In this document: positions 1-8,494 of the stretch, piece after piece
How positions within the stretch are numbered: position 1 is the stretch's first letter
Layout: each line of letters opens with the position of its first letter
Source: Polaromonas vacuolata
GTDB lineage: Bacteria > Pseudomonadota > Gammaproteobacteria > Burkholderiales > Burkholderiaceae_C
Direction of reading: 5' to 3'
Assembly (NCBI RefSeq): GCF_012584515.1
Contig: NZ_CP051461.1
Location: forward strand, 1,917,501 to 1,981,500
DNA: 64,000 nucleotides
Made by a program: the position numbers and the translations under genes
The notes under the pieces: generated by a model
Database searches by the model: none
What the model was told of the DNA's origin: nothing
Seen by the model: only the letters and a program-made list of their open reading frames with translations

Positions 1-369
1 CAGCTGATCGAACATCTGCGCCAAGCCTTTTGGCTGGGTGTTGTAGGCCATAGCAGTCCAGAACAGTGTCGAGTCAGCCCACTGCGCCAAGGTTCTAGCC
101 ATTCCCTTGCTGGGCTCGGGATAGAGACTAGCTTCGGGTTGAATATGCTCAAGCACATCACAGATTAAGGCGGAGTCACAGTAAATGTCCGCGCCTATTT
201 GCAGCACCGGCGTTTTACGATAGCCGCCCGTCAGGCTGAGTAAATCAGGCTTGGGGCTGATGCTAGGGATCAGCACAGACTTCCACGCAAGTTGTTTATA
301 GCCCAACACCAAGCGCACTTTTTCAGAAAAAGGCGAATTAGGATAGTGGTGAAAAATCAAGTCTTGCAT
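1..369 (-). CDS. Glutathione S-transferase family protein (partial, N-terminal 123 residues)
   Basis: The reading frame begins at ATG 369 and runs off the window start, so only 123 residues are present. The protein starts MQDLIFHHYPNSPFSEKVRL, which fits the thioredoxin-fold N-terminal domain of glutathione S-transferases (beta-alpha-beta with the S-x-F-S-x-K-V-R pattern). It continues through a TPVLQIG segment and a CDSALICDVLE segment, the usual cis-Pro and glutathione-contact SxxI region. The family conjugates glutathione or isomerises small molecules in the cytoplasm. It lies 27 bp downstream of the quinone-oxidoreductase-like gene and probably ends the catabolic operon. Substrate cannot be inferred. 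Confidence 0.85.
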   Translation of the reverse strand, partial: MQDLIFHHYPNSPFSEKVRLVLGYKQLAWKSVLIPSISPKPDLLSLTGGYRKTPVLQIGADIYCDSALICDVLEHIQPEASLYPEPSKGMARTLAQWADSTLFWTAMAYNTQPKGLAQMFDQL

Positions 370-396
370 ATCAGTCCTTTTTAAACAAAGTGAAAA

Positions 397-1413
397 TTAC
401 CCGAGTTTGACCAGTTGTTTGCCAAAGTTTTTACCTTTGAGCAGGCCTAAGAATGCCTCTGGCGCTGACGCCAAACCCATAGCGACAGTCTCGCGCGGTT
501 TGAGTTTTCCGGTCGCGACCAGCTGGCCTAATTCAGCCAAAGCTTCTGGCCAAATATCCATATGCTCACTGACAATAAAGCCTTGAATTTTCAAGCGGCT
601 CAGCAACATCAATGAAGGGTTGCTCATGGGCACTGGCTTGCCGTCGTAGCCAGCAATCATGCCGCACAGCGCAATACTGGCAAACGCATTCAAGCAAGGC
701 ATGACAGCGTTAAGCACCATGCTGCCTACGTTTTCGTAGTAACCGTCAACGCCATCTGGGCAAGCCAGTTTGATGGCGGCGCTGAGCGATGCAGCATCCT
801 GATAAAGCTTGTAATCGACGCAGGCATCAAAGCCCAATTCATTAACCGCATAAGCGCATTTTTCGGGGCCGCCTGCAATACCAACTGTGCGGCAACCGCG
901 GGCTTTGGAAAGCGCTGCAAACGCACTACCAACAGCACCAGTCGCAGCGCTCACCAGCAAGGTTTGTCCAGCTTTGGGATCAATGATTTTGACCAGTCCA
1001 TACCATGCGGTGACGCCCGGCATACCGACAGCGCCTAAGTAATGCGACAAAGCCACGTGGGTGGTGTCGACCTTGCGCAGTGCGCCTACTTGGGTTGCGT
1101 CAACTATGCTGTATTCCTGCCAGCCACCCATGCCAACGACTTTATCGCCGGGGTGAAATTTATCTGAGCGACTATCCAAAACTTGGCCAACCGTACCGCC
1201 ACCCATGACTTGGCCTAGGGCCTGCGGCACGGCGTAACTTTTGCTGTCATTCATACGGCCGCGCATGTACGGGTCAAGACTTAAAAAGTCATGCCGTACC
1301 AACACCTGATTGGCTTTGAGTTCTGGCAATTCGTTTTTAACCAGCTTGAAGTTGCTAGTAGATGCCTCGCCGGTTGGGCGGTTATCCAGAAGAATTTGGT
1401 GATTGATTGGCAT
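397..1413 (-). CDS. NADP-dependent medium-chain oxidoreductase (zinc-independent MDR, CurA/YncB-like)
   Basis: A 338-residue, full-length member of the MDR superfamily. The N-terminal half carries the LDPYMRGRM signature (about residues 46-54) typical of the leukotriene B4 12-hydroxydehydrogenase / CurA / YncB branch, and the Rossmann nucleotide-binding loop is SAATGAVGS (155-163). There is no catalytic zinc cysteine pattern, so it should reduce double bonds of enones using NADPH rather than act as an alcohol dehydrogenase. It lies 17 bp after the thioesterase gene and 27 bp before the GST gene, so it belongs to the same minus-strand transcript. The substrate is unknown; an enoyl intermediate or reactive aldehyde by-product of the pathway is an inference. 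Confidence 0.9.
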   Translation of the reverse strand: MPINHQILLDNRPTGEASTSNFKLVKNELPELKANQVLVRHDFLSLDPYMRGRMNDSKSYAVPQALGQVMGGGTVGQVLDSRSDKFHPGDKVVGMGGWQEYSIVDATQVGALRKVDTTHVALSHYLGAVGMPGVTAWYGLVKIIDPKAGQTLLVSAATGAVGSAFAALSKARGCRTVGIAGGPEKCAYAVNELGFDACVDYKLYQDAASLSAAIKLACPDGVDGYYENVGSMVLNAVMPCLNAFASIALCGMIAGYDGKPVPMSNPSLMLLSRLKIQGFIVSEHMDIWPEALAELGQLVATGKLKPRETVAMGLASAPEAFLGLLKGKNFGKQLVKLG

Positions 1414-1430
1414 AGTATTTCCTTGAAAAT

Positions 1431-1913
1431 TTAATCAGTGGATAACTGTGGATTGGCGGGTACTTGCGCTGGTGTCGTCCCATTAGCCGTATCTGCGACT
1501 AAGCGTTTGACGTATTTAAACGTGCCGGTCGAGTGTGTGCAGGCTTGACCCTGGCTGTTGTAAATCGTGGCTTCAGTAAAAGCCAAACTAGCCGTTCTGT
1601 GCATCAGTCGGCCTTTGGCGATCAATGCGCTGCCGTCGCCGGGCGCTGGCCGCATAAAACTGGTTTTCATTTCAATCGTGACCACACCCATGTCTTTTTG
1701 TACGCTGCGCGCAGCCGTTGCCATGCTCACGTCTAGCAAAGTCATGCAAGCACCACCGTGGGTGACAGCAAAAGAATTAAGGTGCTCTGCTAGTGGCGTG
1801 TAGCTAATGACGGATTCGCCGGCATCGAACTCTACAAGCGTAAAACCAAGATGCGTGACGAAGGGAATCTCAGCACCAAAACCAAAGTCCAGCGCAGTTG
1901 AATCGTTCTGCAT
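1431..1913 (-). CDS. PaaI-family hotdog-fold thioesterase
   Basis: 160 residues. The hotdog-fold core includes HLNSFAVTHGGACMTLLDVSMATAA (in two parts, about residues 44-68), with the HGG..TLLD helix signature of PaaI-type acyl-CoA thioesterases; the Asp and the preceding HGG are the usual active-site features. The N-terminus is close to family length. About 20 C-terminal residues rich in Thr, Pro and Asn look disordered. The ATG directly abuts the stop codon of the SDR gene upstream, indicating translational coupling. The likely role is to release CoA from stalled or dead-end acyl-CoA intermediates during the beta-oxidation encoded upstream; that role is inferred from context. Confidence 0.88.
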   Translation of the reverse strand: MQNDSTALDFGFGAEIPFVTHLGFTLVEFDAGESVISYTPLAEHLNSFAVTHGGACMTLLDVSMATAARSVQKDMGVVTIEMKTSFMRPAPGDGSALIAKGRLMHRTASLAFTEATIYNSQGQACTHSTGTFKYVKRLVADTANGTTPAQVPANPQLSTD

Positions 1914-2717
1914 TTAGCCGCCCGTCACAACCGACACACCGCCATCGACAGCCATCCACTGACCAGTGATGTGCTTGCCGGCACCGGACGCGAACAGCAC
2001 GCAAAGGCCTTTGAGGTCTTCGTCATCGCCGAGTCGGCCCAATGGCGAATTCGCCGCGAGCTTTTCTTCGCCCATGGCTTTGAGCGTGCCCATGGTCATT
2101 TTGCTGGGGAAAAATCCTGGGCAAATAGCGTTAACCGTGATGTTGTGGTCACCCCATTCGCAGGCCAATGCACGTGTGAAATTAATCACCGCACCTTTAG
2201 ACGTGTTGTAGGCCAAAGTTGTCATGCCGCGCGGATTGCCGCCCAAGCCAGCGATGGACGCTAAGTTGATGATGCGGCCGGACTTACGCGGAATCATGCT
2301 CAATTTGGCAATTTGTTGCGACAAAATAAAGTAACCGCGCACATTGAGATTCATGACCTTATCCCAGGCTTCTACCGGGTGATCTTCCGCAGGCGCGCCC
2401 CAAGCAGCGCCAGCGTTATTCACCAAAATATCGACATGGCCTAAGCGCTTAATGGATTCAACGGCAAGCGCGCGGATTTCATCTTCTTTTGCGCAGTCTG
2501 CAGCAATCCAGTCAGCGTCAATGCCAGCGGCTTTGAGTTCAGCGACTGCCTGCTCAAGGTCTTCTGCCTTGCGCGAAGTGACGATGATTTTTGCACCCGC
2601 CTCGCCAAGCGCTTGCGCCATTTGCAGACCGAGTCCGCGTGATCCGCCGGTGACTAATGCGGTCTGACCCGTCAGGTCAAACAATTGTTTAATGGTGCGG
2701 GGAGTTTTGTTAGTCAT
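1914..2717 (-). CDS. SDR-family oxidoreductase
   Basis: A 267-residue classical short-chain dehydrogenase/reductase. Visible motifs are the cofactor loop TGGSRGLG (residues 23-30), NNAG (100-103), the catalytic Ser near 154 and the YNTSK pair (Tyr170, Lys174). The C-terminal half has PGFF and the usual GQWMAVDGG tail. It is a cytosolic NAD(P)-dependent enzyme acting on an alcohol or ketone, possibly a hydroxyacyl intermediate. It begins the distal part of the catabolic block: 197 bp separate it from the small membrane protein gene, so it may have its own promoter, and its stop is immediately followed by the thioesterase ATG. Confidence 0.92.
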   Translation of the reverse strand: MTNKTPRTIKQLFDLTGQTALVTGGSRGLGLQMAQALGEAGAKIIVTSRKAEDLEQAVAELKAAGIDADWIAADCAKEDEIRALAVESIKRLGHVDILVNNAGAAWGAPAEDHPVEAWDKVMNLNVRGYFILSQQIAKLSMIPRKSGRIINLASIAGLGGNPRGMTTLAYNTSKGAVINFTRALACEWGDHNITVNAICPGFFPSKMTMGTLKAMGEEKLAANSPLGRLGDDEDLKGLCVLFASGAGKHITGQWMAVDGGVSVVTGG

Positions 2718-2914
2718 AGCATGGCCTTTGTCTTTGTGATTATTTTGTATTTATTTATCGCCCATCAACACGCTGCAACTGAAAAGCCAAAGCGCATGAA
2801 GAACGACCCAGAACCGAATGCTATTGCGGGTGCAATAAAGCAGTCATTTGCAAAGCCTGCGCAATCAATACAAGCTCTTTTTAAGTCGCTTGTATTGACT
2901 AAAACCCAGCTTAT

Positions 2915-3136
2915 TTATTTCATCCGTGCTCGCACGTAAATCAGTGCTGTGCCCACGACAGTCAAGACACCACCAGCGCCCACTAGATACCAGCCAAGCT
3001 CTTCGTCAAAGCGCTGCATGACAACGCCAAACACCAGAGCAAGAAGGCCGCCGTAGATCAACACCCAAATCGTCGTATGCAAACGCACGATGGAGTTATT
3101 GGGGTCACGTTCGGTGGAAGACTTGAAAAAACTCAT
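2915..3136 (-). CDS. Small two-helix membrane protein of unknown function
   Basis: 73 residues. Two hydrophobic stretches (about residues 22-43 and 48-67) separated by a short acidic loop (RFDEE) predict a helical hairpin in the inner membrane; the ends are charged (N-terminal KSSTERD, C-terminal RARMK). Its ATG overlaps the acyl-CoA dehydrogenase stop codon by one base (TAATG), which strongly supports real, coupled translation. I do not recognise the family. Its position between an acyl-CoA dehydrogenase and an SDR gene suggests co-expression with the catabolic pathway but gives no mechanism. Confidence 0.7.
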   Translation of the reverse strand: MSFFKSSTERDPNNSIVRLHTTIWVLIYGGLLALVFGVVMQRFDEELGWYLVGAGGVLTVVGTALIYVRARMK

Positions 3137-4980
3137 TAAAAAGACTCTTCTGGAAAATCAGCGCAAGTCATCTCGCGCGTCTCAACTACCCGTAACCAAG
3201 CAGCGGTTTTGGGTAGTTCATATTGGTAAAAATAGGCGGCAGCGCCCAGTTTACCAGTCAGAAATGCGCCTGAATGAGCGGCAGATTTCGCGTCAATGGC
3301 TGCTTTTGTAGCCAGTGCAACATCCAACCAAATCCAAGCTAAAACAGTATGGCCAAAGCCTTGTAAATACGGTACGGCATTTGCCAGCGCCGGGCCAGTC
3401 TCGCCAGTTGACCAAGCCGCTTGGGTTGCCGATTGCAAATGCGCCAACGCTTTTGCAAGTTGCTCGCCATGTTGTGCCAGCTCGGCCGTCTGCGCCGCGC
3501 GGAGCACTGTGGCTTGCATTCTGTCAGCTAAAAGCAGCAATCCCCTGCCCTCTTCCATTAAAACTTTGCGCCCTAACAAGTCCAGACCCTGAATGCCGTG
3601 CGTGCCTTCATGAATCATGTTCAGACGGTTGTCACGCCAATATTGCTCGACCGGAAAATCGCGCGTGTAACCGTAGCCACCATGCACTTGTATGGCTAAG
3701 GAATTGGCTTCTAAGCACCACTCGCTAGGCCAGCTTTTGGCAATCGGGGTGAGTACTTCCAGCAGCAAGCGCGCGTCGTCTGCGGCTTTGGCTTGACCGG
3801 TGTGTTGCTCATCGACAAGTTTCGCGCAGTAAAGCTCTAACGCTAGCGCACCTTCGCAATAAGACTTTTGTGCCAACAACATGCGTTTGACATCGGCGTG
3901 TTCAATGATACGAACTTGAGGCCGCGAAGCATCTTTGCCGCCCACGCCCATTAGCCGGCCTTGTGGGCGGTTTTTGGCGTAGTCCAAACTGGCGTAGTAA
4001 CCGGCCATGCCTAGCATGGTGGCCGCCATACCAACGCCAATGCGTGCTTCATTCATCATATGAAACATGCAGCGCAAGCCTTGGTGTGGTTGACCGACTA
4101 AATAGCCAATCGCTCCGGCTTTGCCGTCTACTGGGTATTTGCCCTCACCAAAATTGAGCAAGGTATTGGTCGTGCCGCGCCAGCCGAGTTTGTGGTTTAA
4201 GCCAGCCAGCGCTACGTCATTGCGTACACCGGTTAACTTGCCTTCAATGTCGACTAATTTCTTAGGGACTATGAAAAGTGAAATGCCGCGTGTGCCAGCT
4301 ATCAATTTTCCGTCTGGCCCGGGTATTTTCGCCAATACCAAGTGGATGATGTTTTCGGTCAACTCATGCTCACCCGACGAGATCCACATCTTGTTGCCGC
4401 TCAAGCGGTAGCGTGCACCCAGCAAATCGGATTCAAAGTCATCGCCATCGGGCACAGCGCGGGTGATCACATCACTCAGCGATGAACCGGCTTGCGGCTC
4501 AGACAAACACATGGTGCCGGAAAAACGTCCGGAGAATTCATTTTTGGCAAAGACTTCTTTTTGCGTCTCGCTGCCATGCACCATTAACAAATTAGCATTG
4601 CCGGTGGTGAGCATGCCAGATCCAATGCTCACCGATGCCATGGCAAAAAAAGCATTCGCAGAAGCTTCTACCGTGTAGGGCAATTGCATGCCGCCCATCT
4701 CGTAGTCTTGCGCAGCGCTGAGCATGCCAGAGGCTGCATAGGCTTTTTGCGCATCATGCGTGGCTTGCGGCAGCGTGACCTTTTCACCGTCAAAGTGCGG
4801 CTCTTGGGTGTCGACCAAGCGATTAAAAGGCGCGTATTTTTCACGCGCAATTTTCTCGCAAATGTCGAACACCGCGTCAAAAGTCTCGCGAGAATGATCG
4901 GCAAAACGCGGGCGTTGGTTGAGCGACTCAGCGCCCAGCCAGTCGTAGAGTAAAAAGTCTAGGGTTGGGCGCAATTGCAT
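3136..4980 (-). CDS. Acyl-CoA dehydrogenase with C-terminal extension
   Basis: 614 residues from ATG 4980, chosen because it starts [14 protein letters not shown] and overlaps the thiolase stop by one base (TAATG). The same frame is open further upstream, but there it would read through the thiolase gene. FAD-dependent acyl-CoA dehydrogenase features are visible: CLSEPQAGSSLSD in the middle domain, KMWISSGEHE, and IHEGTHGIQGLDLLGRKV near the C-terminal third, which carries the catalytic-glutamate region of the long acyl-CoA dehydrogenase subgroup (DmdC/FadE5-like). The extra C-terminal helical domain is normal for that subgroup. It performs the first oxidation step, acyl-CoA to enoyl-CoA. It lies between thiolase and the small membrane protein. 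Chain length or branching of the substrate is not readable. Confidence 0.93.
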   Translation of the reverse strand: MQLRPTLDFLLYDWLGAESLNQRPRFADHSRETFDAVFDICEKIAREKYAPFNRLVDTQEPHFDGEKVTLPQATHDAQKAYAASGMLSAAQDYEMGGMQLPYTVEASANAFFAMASVSIGSGMLTTGNANLLMVHGSETQKEVFAKNEFSGRFSGTMCLSEPQAGSSLSDVITRAVPDGDDFESDLLGARYRLSGNKMWISSGEHELTENIIHLVLAKIPGPDGKLIAGTRGISLFIVPKKLVDIEGKLTGVRNDVALAGLNHKLGWRGTTNTLLNFGEGKYPVDGKAGAIGYLVGQPHQGLRCMFHMMNEARIGVGMAATMLGMAGYYASLDYAKNRPQGRLMGVGGKDASRPQVRIIEHADVKRMLLAQKSYCEGALALELYCAKLVDEQHTGQAKAADDARLLLEVLTPIAKSWPSEWCLEANSLAIQVHGGYGYTRDFPVEQYWRDNRLNMIHEGTHGIQGLDLLGRKVLMEEGRGLLLLADRMQATVLRAAQTAELAQHGEQLAKALAHLQSATQAAWSTGETGPALANAVPYLQGFGHTVLAWIWLDVALATKAAIDAKSAAHSGAFLTGKLGAAAYFYQYELPKTAAWLRVVETREMTCADFPEESF

Positions 4981-6155
4981 TACAGAACCTCGAACACCCC
5001 AGCGGCACCCATGCCGCCGCCAATACACATACTCACGCAAACCCGCTTGGCACCGCGGCGCTTGCCTTCTATCAACGCATGACCGGTCAGGCGTTGGCCG
5101 CTCACACCGTAAGGGTGACCGACTGCAATCGCGCCGCCGTTGACATTGAGTTTGTCCATTGGAATACCGAGCTTGTCGGCACAGTACAGCACTTGCACTG
5201 CAAAAGCTTCGTTGATTTCCCACAAGTCAATGTCGGCAACCGTCAAACCGAGACGGGCTAGCACTTTAGGAATGGCATAGACCGGGCCAATACCCATCTC
5301 ATCAGGCTCTAGGCCAGCGACTGCAAAACCCAGAAAACGACCGAGTGGGCTCAAGCCTTTTTTCTCTGCGGTTTTCTCATCCATCATGACCACGGCACCG
5401 CCACCGTCCGAAAACTGACTGGCATTGCCGGCTGAAATTACGCCGCCAGGAATAGCCGGCTTGATGCCGCTAATGCCTTCTTTAGTCGTGCCAGCACGAA
5501 TGCCTTCGTCGTTGCTAACAGTGACTTGACGGGTGCTCAGACCCATGACTGGATCGGCTATACCCATAGTCACAGTAATCGGTGCGATCTCGGCTTGGAA
5601 AACGCCAGCGGCAAGTCCTGCCGTGGCTTTTTGTTGACTGAGTGCGCCGTACTCGTCCATGCGTTCACGGCTGATGCTGTAGCGCTTGGCCACTTGCTCT
5701 GCGGTTTGCAGCATGTTCCAGTAAATTTCTGGCTTGTTTTTAAGCAGCCAATCTTCGCGCAACATATGTGTGTTGGCTTCTTGCTGAACGCAAGAAATAC
5801 TTTCCACACCGCCAGCGACATAGATGTCTGCCTCGCCCGCAATAATGCGCTGGGCCGCTAAAGCGATGGTTTGCAAACCTGACGAGCAAAAGCGATTCAC
5901 CGTCATGCCTGAAACCGTCACTGGGCAACCAGCACGCAATGCAATTTGGCGCGCAATGTTGGATCCCGTCGCGCCTTCTGGCGTGGCGCAACCCATGATC
6001 ACATCATCAACTTCGGCGGCATCAATGCCGGCGCGCTTAATCGCGTGTTCGACGGCATGGCCGCCCAAAGTAGCGCCGTGCGTCATGTTGAAAGAACCCT
6101 TCCAGCTTTTGGCTAAAGGTGTGCGGGCGGTGGAAACAATGACTGCTGAACTCAT
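4980..6155 (-). CDS. Acetyl-CoA C-acyltransferase (thiolase)
   Basis: 391 residues, normal length for a degradative thiolase. The nucleophilic cysteine is Cys90 in [10 protein letters not shown]. The C-terminal catalytic motifs [17 protein letters not shown] and [13 protein letters not shown] are intact, supplying His and the second Cys. It cleaves 3-ketoacyl-CoA with CoA to give acetyl-CoA (or propionyl-CoA) and the shortened acyl-CoA. The gene follows the FadB-like gene by 60 bp and overlaps the acyl-CoA dehydrogenase start by one base. Together the three genes encode a complete beta-oxidation spiral. A biosynthetic acetoacetyl-CoA thiolase role is possible but less likely in this context. 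Confidence 0.94.
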   Translation of the reverse strand: MSSAVIVSTARTPLAKSWKGSFNMTHGATLGGHAVEHAIKRAGIDAAEVDDVIMGCATPEGATGSNIARQIALRAGCPVTVSGMTVNRFCSSGLQTIALAAQRIIAGEADIYVAGGVESISCVQQEANTHMLREDWLLKNKPEIYWNMLQTAEQVAKRYSISRERMDEYGALSQQKATAGLAAGVFQAEIAPITVTMGIADPVMGLSTRQVTVSNDEGIRAGTTKEGISGIKPAIPGGVISAGNASQFSDGGGAVVMMDEKTAEKKGLSPLGRFLGFAVAGLEPDEMGIGPVYAIPKVLARLGLTVADIDLWEINEAFAVQVLYCADKLGIPMDKLNVNGGAIAVGHPYGVSGQRLTGHALIEGKRRGAKRVCVSMCIGGGMGAAGVFEVL

Positions 6156-6215
6156 GATTTTTTCCTAAAAATTGTTGCTGGGTTAAGTGCCAAAAGTGTG
6201 GCTGTAAAAAGCGCT

Positions 6216-8315
6216 TTAGTTAAAGGTCTTGCCTTCAGCCACTAGGCGCGCAAGCAAAGGTGCTGGCTGCCAGAACTTGGCATCATCCAGCGGATTAAGC
6301 GCAAAACGCTTCATGCTCTGCACCACATTAAACAAGCCCACTTGGTCTGCATACAACATCGGGCCGCCGCGGTAAATCGGAAAACCGTAGCCCATCAGGT
6401 AGACCATGTCGATATCGCTGGCCTTGGACGCAATGCCTTCTTCCAAAATATGCGCTGCCTCATTAATCAGCGAATAGACCAAGCGTTGAACGATTTCTTC
6501 GTCAGAAATTTGGCGTGCTGTGATGCCCAGATTGCGGCGGTTTTCTTCAATCATGGCAACCACTTCTTGGTTGACAATCGCGTCACGTTTACCGGCAACA
6601 TAGTCGTACCAGCCAGCGCCAGTTTTTTGGCCGTAACGGCCTTTCTCGCAGAGCAAGTCAGCGGTCTTGCTGTATTTCATGTCTGGCTTTTCGGTGTAGC
6701 GACGCTTGCGAATCGCCCAACCAATGTCATTACCCGCCAAGTCACCCATACGGAACGGGCCCATGGCAAAACCAAATTTCTCAATCGCTTTGTCGACTTG
6801 GGCTGGCGTGCAACCTTCGTCAAGCAAAAAGCCACCTTGACGGCCATATTGCTCAATCATGCGGTTGCCGATAAAGCCATCGCAAACGCCAGAAACCACC
6901 GACGTTTTACGAATCTTTTTACCCAGTGCCATCACGGTAGCCAGCACGTCTTTAGCGGTTTTTTCACCGCGCACGACTTCTAACAACTTCATGATATTGG
7001 CAGGGCTGAAAAAGTGCGTGCCGATCACGTCTTGCGGGCGCTTGGTGAAGGCCGCAATTCGGTTCATGTCCAACGTTGAGGTGTTGGACGCGAGAATCGC
7101 GCCCGGCTTCATCACGCGGTCCAGTTCAGAAAAGACTTTTTCTTTCACACCGATTTCTTCAAACACGGCTTCAATCACCATGTCTGCATCGCTCAAGTCG
7201 TCATAGCTCAGCGTTGTGCTAAGCATGGCCATACGGGCTTCGTACTTGTCTTGTTTGAGCTTGCCTTTTTTGACTTGTGATTCGTAGTTTTTACGGATGG
7301 TGGCAATGCCGCGATCCAGCGCTTCTTGCTTCATTTCCAACATCTTCACGGGTATGCCGGCATTGAGGAAATTCATCGCAATACCGCCGCCCATGGTGCC
7401 AGCACCAATCACGGCCAGCAGCTTGATGTCGCGCAGCGGTGTGTCTGCTGGCACGTCTGGAATCTTTGATGCGGCGCGCTCGGCCATGAAAATATGGCGC
7501 AGTGCGCGGCTCTCAGGCGTCCACATCAAGTTGATGAAAATCTCGCGTTCAAACAGCAAACCGTCTTCGAATTTTTTCTGTGTGGCGGCTTGAACTGCAT
7601 CCACGCATTTAAGTGGCGCAGGATAGTTTTTAGCCATGCCTTTAACCATATTGCGCGTGAACTGAAAATAGGCATCACCATTTTTATGCTTGCAAGGCAA
7701 ATTGCGCACCAGCGGCAATGGCCGAGTGTCGGCAATGCTTTGCGCGAATGCCAAGGCTTCTTCAAGCAGTGAATCGGCTGAGGCAGAGAGTTTGTCAAAC
7801 AATTTTTGACCTGGCAGTTGGACCAGCATTTCACTTTTAACCGGCTCGCCGCTGACAATCATATTGAGTGCCGCTTCAACCCCGATGACGCGCGGCAAAC
7901 GCTGCGTGCCGCCAGCACCCGGAAGCAAACCCAACTTGACTTCTGGTAAGGCCACGCTGACGCCCGGTGAGGCGATGCGGTAGTTGCAACCAAGAGCGAG
8001 TTCCAAACCACCGCCCATGCAGACCGAATGGATGGCAGCAACTACGGGTTTACCAGAGTTCTCCAGCATGCGGATGACGCTATGCAGATTCGGTTCAGCC
8101 ATGGCTTTATCAGTGCCAAACTCTTTGATGTCCGCACCACCCGAGAAGGCCTTGCCGGCGCCCGTGATGATGATGGACTTCACCAAAGCATCCGCATTGG
8201 CTTGCTCTAAATGACCGGCCAGACTTAGACGACTGGCGTGGCCCAAACCATTAACCGGCGGATTGCTCAGCGTGATGACAGCTACTGAGCCGTTAACTTT
8301 ATAAAGCGTTGTCAT
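6216..8315 (-). CDS. Bifunctional enoyl-CoA hydratase / 3-hydroxyacyl-CoA dehydrogenase (FadB/FadJ-like)
   Basis: 699 residues. The N-terminal crotonase domain (about 1-190) has the oxyanion-hole segment FSGGADIKEF, and MGGGLELALGC and LPEVKLGLLPGAGGTQ with both catalytic glutamates. The linker leads to the NAD-binding domain beginning VIGAGTMGGGIAMNF near residue 305, then SNTSTLD, GTHFFSPANIMKLLEVV and the C-terminal 3HCDH repeats. It hydrates enoyl-CoA and oxidises the 3-hydroxyacyl-CoA product in the cytoplasm. At about 700 residues it matches the monomeric multifunctional type. It starts 179 bp downstream of livF; that gap contains a TetR-type operator candidate, suggesting a separately regulated promoter for fadB, thiolase and dehydrogenase. 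Confidence 0.94.
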   Translation of the reverse strand: MTTLYKVNGSVAVITLSNPPVNGLGHASRLSLAGHLEQANADALVKSIIITGAGKAFSGGADIKEFGTDKAMAEPNLHSVIRMLENSGKPVVAAIHSVCMGGGLELALGCNYRIASPGVSVALPEVKLGLLPGAGGTQRLPRVIGVEAALNMIVSGEPVKSEMLVQLPGQKLFDKLSASADSLLEEALAFAQSIADTRPLPLVRNLPCKHKNGDAYFQFTRNMVKGMAKNYPAPLKCVDAVQAATQKKFEDGLLFEREIFINLMWTPESRALRHIFMAERAASKIPDVPADTPLRDIKLLAVIGAGTMGGGIAMNFLNAGIPVKMLEMKQEALDRGIATIRKNYESQVKKGKLKQDKYEARMAMLSTTLSYDDLSDADMVIEAVFEEIGVKEKVFSELDRVMKPGAILASNTSTLDMNRIAAFTKRPQDVIGTHFFSPANIMKLLEVVRGEKTAKDVLATVMALGKKIRKTSVVSGVCDGFIGNRMIEQYGRQGGFLLDEGCTPAQVDKAIEKFGFAMGPFRMGDLAGNDIGWAIRKRRYTEKPDMKYSKTADLLCEKGRYGQKTGAGWYDYVAGKRDAIVNQEVVAMIEENRRNLGITARQISDEEIVQRLVYSLINEAAHILEEGIASKASDIDMVYLMGYGFPIYRGGPMLYADQVGLFNVVQSMKRFALNPLDDAKFWQPAPLLARLVAEGKTFN

Positions 8316-8392
8316 GAAGATTTACTTTCCTAATAAGAGTTTTTCATCCTGTTGCAATCACCGGTAAGCGAATGCAACAAGTCGTTAAAAAT

Positions 8393-8406
8393 AGTACGAC
8401 CGTTCT
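8393..8406. promoter_or_regulatory. Candidate TetR-type operator upstream of the fadB-like gene
   Basis: Read on the minus strand the site is AGAACGGTCGTACT: arms AGAACG and CGTACT around GT match as inverted repeats at 5 of 6 positions, flanked by A-rich and T-rich tracts. It lies about 77 bp upstream of the fadB start. TetR-family regulators of acyl-CoA catabolism in betaproteobacteria bind short palindromes of the ACGxxCGT kind. No regulator gene is present in the window, so the assignment is inference. Confidence 0.4.
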
Positions 8407-8494
8407 TTTTCCATTGTAGGGTGGCTTTTTCGGGCTGCGTTTTTTTAGCTCTTTTTTTACCCTGATTTTTGTCCCTATCGCGACATCGAAGTCG

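Noticed and set aside
4981..5223. Upstream 81-codon extension of the acyl-CoA dehydrogenase
   Set aside because: It reads through the thiolase gene in another frame, is rich in Cys and Arg, and the true ATG shares a base with the thiolase stop.
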